Shown: positions 57,900 through 64,000 of the stretch, piece by piece
How the letters are laid out: each line of letters starts with the position of its first letter
How positions within the stretch are numbered: position 1 is the first letter of the stretch
Source of the DNA: Platerodrilus igneus
Taxonomy: Eukaryota > Arthropoda > Insecta > Coleoptera > Lycidae
Length of the DNA: 64,000 bases
Direction: 5' to 3'
Assembly (NCBI GenBank): GCA_036346225.1
Contig: JARFIW010000453.1
Coordinates: 7,874,001 to 7,938,000, forward strand
Notes under the pieces: generated by a model
Told to the model about the DNA's origin: nothing
Database searches by the model: none
Seen by the model: only the letters and a program-made list of their open reading frames with translations
Made by a program: the position numbers and the translations under genes

Positions 57900-59835
57900 A
57901 CTTCTATAATACCATATTTACCTTGTCAGACACCTACCCAAAATATTACTTACTTCACACCGCTTATTCCCATCGGAATGTGGTCGGTAAAATTGTCAGG
58001 AGAGACTATAAAATTATTCAAATTTTTAGAGAGAGTAAGTAAATTCGCATGTTCAAGAAAAAATAGCGAAGAAGACATTCATTTCGGCAGTAGAATTGTT
58101 TATTGGGAACGGTCTAGAAGGGTATCGTAATAATAGAAATTCTTTAGCCGAGTGGAAGTCAGTAGTAGCTCGTTAAGAAAGATTTATACCAATCTTTGTT
58201 CAGGATGAAATTTGAGAGGAAATTAAATCATGATTCTAGAAAAAAGGTGAATCCGCTATAATATTTTTATTGTGTATGGAAAATTTGCTTGCAAGATTGG
58301 TAACTATGTCCACAGAAGTTATTAAAGTAAAATTAATCAGTATTGTTTGTATGTAGCAAACATTGTTTTCTATTATTACTCAACCCTACAAAATATTTTG
58401 TTAGTCGTTATAGGAATCTTTATGTTAGCATTAATAGTCATTAAGAATGTGGTCGTCACAACCTTAGTCTACTGTGATTACTATTCCAGAGGAAACAGAT
58501 CCTGGCGAAAAATGAGCTTATTCAGCAGCTCACTTTTATTTTCTAAAGGGTCGACAAATAACTTATTTTTACTGCTTTTGAAGCTTTTAGATAATTTGAG
58601 TAGACTCGAAAACACCACTTGAATGAACTTTTCGTATATTATATCCAGGTTGGATTGTACTAGGCATGTAAATGTTGGATGTAAAGTACAAAATAATGGA
58701 GTAATAATCGTAATAAATTAATAGAAAGTATACTATATAAAAGTACAAAAATTGCAGAAGGGTTAATAAATTTCCTATAACATTGAGGAAAGCATTTTTC
58801 TAACACGGTGGCGACAAAATTAATTCAAGAATTGCGTTGTATGGATATAAGAACGTCTTTTACTACTAATCATATTTTCCTCGTGAAACAATAACTGAAT
58901 GACATTTTTCAAATATTGCATACTATTTACAGCCTCAGAATATGTTATTTACAAAATCAAAACACCATTTTCTTTATTGGCAAATTATAATACCTATGTA
59001 TGAACTAAAGCAAAATGTGGGTGTTTTTGTGTCGTAAATATTGTGCTACGAACGAAGAAAGTTGCTCAGTTATGAGTAATAAAGAAACGTGCTTCAAGGT
59101 ATTGCATACAAGATTGAAGTAGTCTGCAGTAAAATCAAGAAAAGATATATTTCAATGTTGACGTTTTGTAACATTTAAAATTTCTAATAATATTATTAGT
59201 CGACATTACCGCTAATTTTAGTATTTACTCAACAACGTTTTATTCTATTATTGATTCTAATGCGCTTGTATATTTAATAACCCAACAAATTTAGAGGTAC
59301 ATTACAATTTCAATGGGAATTGCAATATGCAACATAATTGTGTGGTTCCAGCTGATAACATATTTTAAACCATGTTCGCGTGCTCTTTTAGTTATAACGT
59401 TTAAGATATACGAATTTGATAGTCTATTCGTGACAGGTAGACAATTTTCGTTTTCTTGTTGAAGTAAAAGGTCGCTGGCTGGTTATCAGTCAAGCGAGAT
59501 GGCGAGGGAAATTAAGTTTTCCTGGCAAAAACGCCGAAATAAAATAAGCAGATAGTTAAAAGTTGTCTAAGACAACTTATGTGTTAATATAACTGTATCT
59601 TCGCAACATGCAACTTCGTTTAAACTCAAGTTAAGTTTTACTTTCGTGGAACCCATTTATTACATAAATTTGTATGCAGTTATGTTGGACAAAATTGGAT
59701 TTCCGGTCCGCACCTAGACATGCTGTAAATTGTTCGTTGAACTACATGTGTTTATAGGTTAACAAATCATTTGCCGCCATTTGGTGAGACCATTCAATTT
59801 TTTTAAGATTATGCTTCGTTTTTACGATAACTCAT
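57900..59835. other. AT-rich DNA, no gene seen
   Basis: ORFs at 57879-58130 and 58347-58622 have no recognised domain. The latter contains a hydrophobic stretch, but nothing else supports it. Confidence 0.45.
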
Positions 59836-59838
59836 TCC

Positions 59839-59839
<1 letters not shown>

Positions 59840-59879
<40 letters not shown>
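59840..59879. repeat. (TA)n microsatellite at the end of segment E
   Basis: Forty bases of TA, followed by cattgccatggaa. On the minus strand this gives the terminal word TTCCATGGCA, comparable with TTCCACAGCA at the (AT)n junction of segment C. Confidence 0.95.
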
Positions 59880-59882
<3 letters not shown>

Positions 59883-60698
59883 TGCCATGGAAGTTCGAGA
59901 ACACTCGTATTTTTCCTAAAAACCAATCAAGCCCCACTAATTGGGCCAACATAAAATTTTTCAAAAAGGATTAATTAAAAAAATTGAAAATTTTCTTACA
60001 CTTCCTTTTGGAACGCCTCCTTATCTCTGCTCACCCTGGCTAGCTATGTAATCGGCTTCTTTTTGCATACCTACCATCCTAAGCACCTTCCTTTATCACA
60101 AACACAGTCAAATAAAATTACCACTCAAATAATGCAACAAAACGTACAACCTTTTATTTACACATATTAACAAGTTCTATTTAATACGAGTAGATGGGCC
60201 CCACATGCAAATCTAGATTGATTTTATTCTGGTCTATTTTGAGCTCATTATAACCCAGTTCCTCTAAATGCTTTATAAACCTCGCATTTTTATTAAAAAT
60301 AAATTTAAAGACCCGTTTACTCCTTACAACAACATTTTATAGCATGAATAAACCTTTATATATCATCAATAAACCTTTTTAATAATCAATATTAATTGTC
60401 CTGCACATATACCCCTTTAAACGAGTTTTTATGGTACTAAATACACCCCCAATAAGTCAATACACTCAATCACAAAAATATCAACACATATGTTTATACA
60501 AAAAACAGGAAATTAAGTTTCTTTACCTGCAGTAACCTTCGCTCGCGTCACCTCTAAAGATGGGTATCAGAAACCCTCGTCGTAGTGTCCATATACTTCA
60601 ATTCTGCCTGGATCCAACTGATCCCCACTTTCCAAATCTTTGCCACCACCTCTATTCTTCTACACAGATATTTGCCTTGTCCCCAAATTAACATTCCA
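59880..60698 (-). mobile_element. LTR/5'-leader-like segment, copy E
   Basis: Minus-strand relative of copy A, with long stretches of clear similarity (GGAACGCCTCCT, CATACCTACCATCCTAA, ACCACTCAAATAATG.AACA, TTTATTCTGGTCTATTTTGAGCTCA, CCTGGATCCAACT). It contains a PBS-like site at 59929-59950 and ends at the (TA)n tract. The promoter part seen in A is absent, because a LINE begins at about 60700. Confidence 0.55.
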
Positions 60699-60699
60699 T

Positions 60700-61100
60700 G
60701 CCAAATACATCCATTTCGAATGGACCTGCACCTTGCCGAAGTTCTAGATTACTAGAACAGGTGAAATGGCTTGTGTGTTCTAATGAGCTAAAGAGCCAAA
60801 CTACAGGTCCAACCAAAGTAGTAGGGTCGTTAGTGAGGAACCAGACTAAGACAGGTCCCCGAAAGAGGGCAGCGGCTCTTTCGGTACTTAGATTGGCAGA
60901 GACCATAGGGGTCGGTATGGCAGTCTAAGACACACTACCGCGATGTGGAAGGTAACGGAAAACCACCACGTTACCTCCCAAGTACACAGCGTACCTAAAT
61001 TATAATAAACTGATGGCATTCTCGGGGGTAAAAGATTCCGGAGTTAAAATAGGAGGGAGGGAACTACTTCGGAGGATGCGATCGGAAAGTTAAGAATAAG
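60700..61100 (+). promoter_or_regulatory. LINE 5' UTR
   Basis: Non-coding leader shared with 17655-17840 (CTTTCGGTACTTAGATTGGC, GGAAAACCACCACGTTA, CCCAAGTACACAGCGTA, GTAAAAGATTCCGGAG). As in other APE-type LINEs, it probably holds the internal promoter. No TATA box is seen. The 60688-60928 ORFs on both strands are incidental. Confidence 0.7.
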
Positions 61101-63696
61101 AGTCGGTAACATTTTGCGAGTCGGAGCGTGGAACGTTAAAACTATGAAGCAAGTGGGTAAGCTAAAGAACCTAAAAATCAAAATGAATAGGTTAGCACTA
61201 GACATAGTAGGGATCAGCAAAGTTCGGTAGCCAGAGGCGGGGGATTTTTGGAGTGGAGACTTCAGCGTAATTCATACAGGAGCAAAGGAAGGAAATTTGG
61301 GTGTGGGGATAGTTATGCGGAAAAGGTAGGATACTGTGTAGAAAATTACTTACAAAAGAATGAAAGAGTACTCATTGTTAGATTAGAATCTAAACCGGTA
61401 AACACAGTAATAATACAAGTATACGTGCCCACCTCTAGCTACAGTGACGAAGAGGTAGAAGCGATCTACAATGGTATCGAAGACATATTAAGACACGTAA
61501 AAGACATGAAAATTTAATAATTACGGGGGATTTTAATGCAGTGGTAGGTGAGGGTAGGGAAAGAACGATAGTAGGTTTATTTGGTTTAGGCACTAGAAAC
61601 GACAAAGGAAATAGGCTGGTAGAATTTTGCGACAAGAACAATTTAATCACTACAAACACATTATTTCAACATCATGCTAGAAGACGATATACGTGGAAGA
61701 TGCCAGGAGATATAGGAACATATCAAATAGATTACATTCTTGTTAGACAACGGTTTAGGAATCAAGTAAAAGACTGTAGAAGCTACCCAGAAGCAGATAT
61801 AGACACTGACCACAACATCGTAATTATGAAGGTCGCACTTAAATTTAAAAATTTGAAAAAGAGAAACGGAAAAAGGCACTTGGACCTACAGAAACTGAAA
61901 GAGAAAGGTATTCAAAAAAGATTCGAAAAAATGTCAATTGAATTGCTCAAAGATATCGGGAAAATATCTGATACTAAGGAAGTAGAAACAGAATGGAATA
62001 ACATTAAATCCAGCCTCGACATGGCGGCCAGAGATATTCTGAGGTATACACAAAAAGAAAATAGGAAACCATGAATAACAAAGGATTTTCTGAATTTATT
62101 AAAAGATAGACGAAAATACAAAAATAAATCAGACGAAACAGGAAAACAGAGATACAAAGCCATAAAATGGGAAATTATTCGCAAATGCAGGAAAGCTAAA
62201 GAACAATGGATTGATAAAAAGTGCAAAGAGGTACAAACTAAGATGGAAGTAGGAAAGACAGATGTAGCATACAAACTAATTAGAATGAATTTTAGAGATA
62301 TAAAACCGTATAGCAAAAATATAAGGGACGCGGGAGGAAATGTCATTATAGAAAATGGAGAGAAAGTGGGTAGATGGCAAGAATATATAGGAAATTTATA
62401 TGCAGGAGAAGAACTAACTGCATTAGAAAAGGAATCAGACATTGAAAATGATGACTTAGGATATCCTATACTTAGAGATGAAATTGAATTAGCATTAAAG
62501 GGTCTGAAAAATGGTAAGGCGCCGGGTACAGATAAGGTGTAAGCGAAGACTCTAAAAGCCGCTGGTCAAGCAGTAACAGAAAGTCTCTTCCAACTTGTAA
62601 GCTATATGTATGAAACAGGCGAGATACCCAGAGATTTCAAACATAACATCATAGCAACTATACCAAAAAAGAAAGGCGCAGATAGATGTGAAAATTTTCG
62701 AACAATAAGTTTGACAGCAAACGTATCAAAAATATTAACTAGAATTTGTACAAAGACGAATGGAAAAACGGACTGAAGAAATACTAGGAGAAGACCAATT
62801 TGGGTTTAGGCGAAACAAGGGAACACGGGAGGCTATCTTAGCTCTGAGGGTGAAAATGGAGAAAACAATAGAAAAAGAGGAAAGCGTGTATATAGGGTTT
62901 GTAGATCTGGAAAAAGCATTTGACAGTGTAAAATGGAAAAAAAATGTTCGAAATACTCAAAAAGATTGGAATGAGTTATAGGGATAGACGGATAGTACAT
63001 ATCTTATACAAAGAGCAAACAGGAGTAATAGAATTAAAGCAAGAACGTGGAGAGGTAAACATCAGGAAAGGGGTGAGACAGGGATGTTCCCTATCCCCAT
63101 TAATTTTTAACTTGTATATCGAAGAGGCAAAGAATACTGTCAAATGCAGTAAGACATTTGGAATTACTATACAGGGACAAAAAATTGATATGCTTAGATT
63201 TACAGATGATATAGCGGTATTAGCATCAAGCAAGGAAGAGTTAGAAGCTGCCCTCAATGAAATGGAAACGGTTCTAACAGAGAGATACAGTATGAAAATT
63301 AATAAAACTAAAACTAAAGTATGCAAAGGAGGGAAAAATAAATCAAAAACAAGAATACAAATATGTAACACGAACTTACAAGAGGTTAAGGATTTCTGCT
63401 ACCTAAAAATCCAAATAACGCAAGATGGGAAAAGCACAAAAGATATAAAACAAAAATTAGCACAAGGTCGTGTTACAATTAACAAGAAAAAGCAACTACT
63501 GTGTTCAAAGACTACAAACATAGAAACAAAGAAAAGATTGATTAAAACATACGTATGGGGCACAGCACTGTACGGCTGTGAAGCCTGGACAGTAGGAGAA
63601 GCAGACAAGAAAAAGGTAGAAGCTTTTGAAATGTGGTGCTACAGACGATTGATGAAGATATCATGGATAGACAGAGTTAATAACGAAGAGTACTAA
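61100..63696 (+). pseudogene. LINE-5th copy: AP endonuclease and reverse transcriptase
   Basis: The most complete copy, still broken. The endonuclease reads VGAWNVKTMKQVGKLKNL, IVGISKVR, GDFNAVVGEG (61527-61556), RRYTWKMPGD, YQIDYILVRQRF and TDHNIVIMK (about 61809), so the active-site motifs are present. A linker and RT follow: KNGKAPGTDKV, IPKKKGADRCENFRTISLTA, GEDQFGFRRNKGTREA, FVDLEKAFDSVKW, GVRQGCSLSPLIFNLYIEE and RFTDDIAVLASS, where FADD has become FTDD. The carboxy domain keeps LYGCEAWTVGEADKKKVEAF and EMWCYRRLMKISWIDRV. In-frame stops (for example near 61208 and 62540) and shifts (near 61320, 61515, 62750 and 62940) interrupt it. Open pieces are 61541-62074, 62243-62542, 62760-62981 and 62944-63696. 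No separate ORF1 is visible. The endonuclease resembles the craniofacial-development-protein-2-like proteins of insect databases. The clade may be RTE/BovB-like, but I cannot confirm it. Confidence 0.88.
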
Positions 63697-64000
63697 AAAT
63701 GGTAGGGGACGAAAGAAATATGTAGAAAACGGTAAAAAATTGAAGAGATAGAATTGGGGGATCTTGGCAGCCACAGATTGCCTAACACCCTTAAATAAAT
63801 CTCAGTGAAATAGGGCATAATATTAGAAAACAATAGGAGAAACACGATATTTATTGTAAGCAACTACAAGCATCGGATGGGCAATATTCTCGTATAATGG
63901 TAATTGCGTGAAAGCATTTACTGGAAAACTATTATTTCGGCAAATGTCTAAGTGTTGGGGGATCTTGGCAGCTACAGGTTGCTTAACCCCCTCATTAAAT
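63697..64000 (+). repeat. LINE 3' UTR, two hairpin units, cut by window end
   Basis: After MVGDERNM of ORF2 the sequence jumps to the hairpin of the 3' UTR (63756-63790), missing the last part of ORF2. A second hairpin unit follows (63957-63991). The window ends inside it, so whether an ORF2 carboxy copy follows, as at 19.4 and 32.5 kb, cannot be seen. Confidence 0.7.

Noticed and set aside
61912..62442. 176-residue minus-strand ORF rich in Ser/Phe
   Set aside because: It is the antisense shadow of a LINE ORF2. A similar shadow occurs at 30144-30440.
1..64000. tRNA genes or an intact host exon-intron gene
   Set aside because: No cloverleaf-type A/B box pair or convincing exon series was recognised by eye. 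A tRNAscan or gene-model search could overturn this.

Overview
The window looks like AT-rich nuclear DNA from an arthropod, most likely an insect. There are no operons, ribosome binding sites or dense bacterial-type genes. Instead there are broken retrotransposons and DNA transposons, (TA)n microsatellites, target-site duplications and insect-type TATA promoters. I see no host gene that can be called with confidence, and no tRNA, rRNA or CRISPR array. Species cannot be fixed from the sequence alone.

Layout. 0-9 kb: mostly featureless AT-rich DNA, a foldback element with a 43-bp tandem array (2.3-2.9 kb), and two related LTR/leader-like segments on the minus strand (4.7-6.0 and 6.9-8.2 kb). 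9-13.6 kb: a decayed minus-strand Ty3/Gypsy-type element (gag, protease, part of RT), split by a plus-strand member of the same LTR-like family. 14-20 kb: two APE-type LINE relics, one interrupted by a clean 371-bp solo LTR. 21.4-23 kb: a 295-bp tandem duplication next to a zinc-finger leader of a virus-like/Polinton-type DNA polymerase B protein. 29.5-34.2 kb: a long LINE relic, a 211-bp MITE and a KRBA2-type integrase relic. 36.8-41.4 kb: the best-preserved element, a Ty3/Gypsy copy with near-identical LTRs, primer-binding site, polypurine tract and 4-bp target duplication. Its integrase is intact but its RT and RNase H have been deleted. 42.4-42.9 kb: a second PolB-type leader relic. 43.9-44.9 kb: a foldback DDE transposon. 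45.3-48.3 kb: an old LINE and a pogo/Jerky-type transposase relic. 54.2-60.7 kb: three more LTR/leader-like segments, a coiled-coil gag-like ORF and a short LINE tail with a 10-bp target duplication. 60.7-64 kb: the most complete LINE (5' UTR, AP endonuclease, RT, 3' UTR).

The region works as a nested graveyard of mobile elements rather than a pathway. The most informative signals are (1) a stem-loop kept in six LINE 3'-UTR copies, mostly through G.U wobble changes; (2) LINE tails that share the same doubled 3' UTR at two distant loci; (3) an LTR-like family whose ends carry tandem primer-binding-site-like units and abut (TA)n tracts; (4) two separate amino-terminal leaders of virus-like PolB proteins; and (5) a Gypsy element that kept integrase but lost its polymerase.
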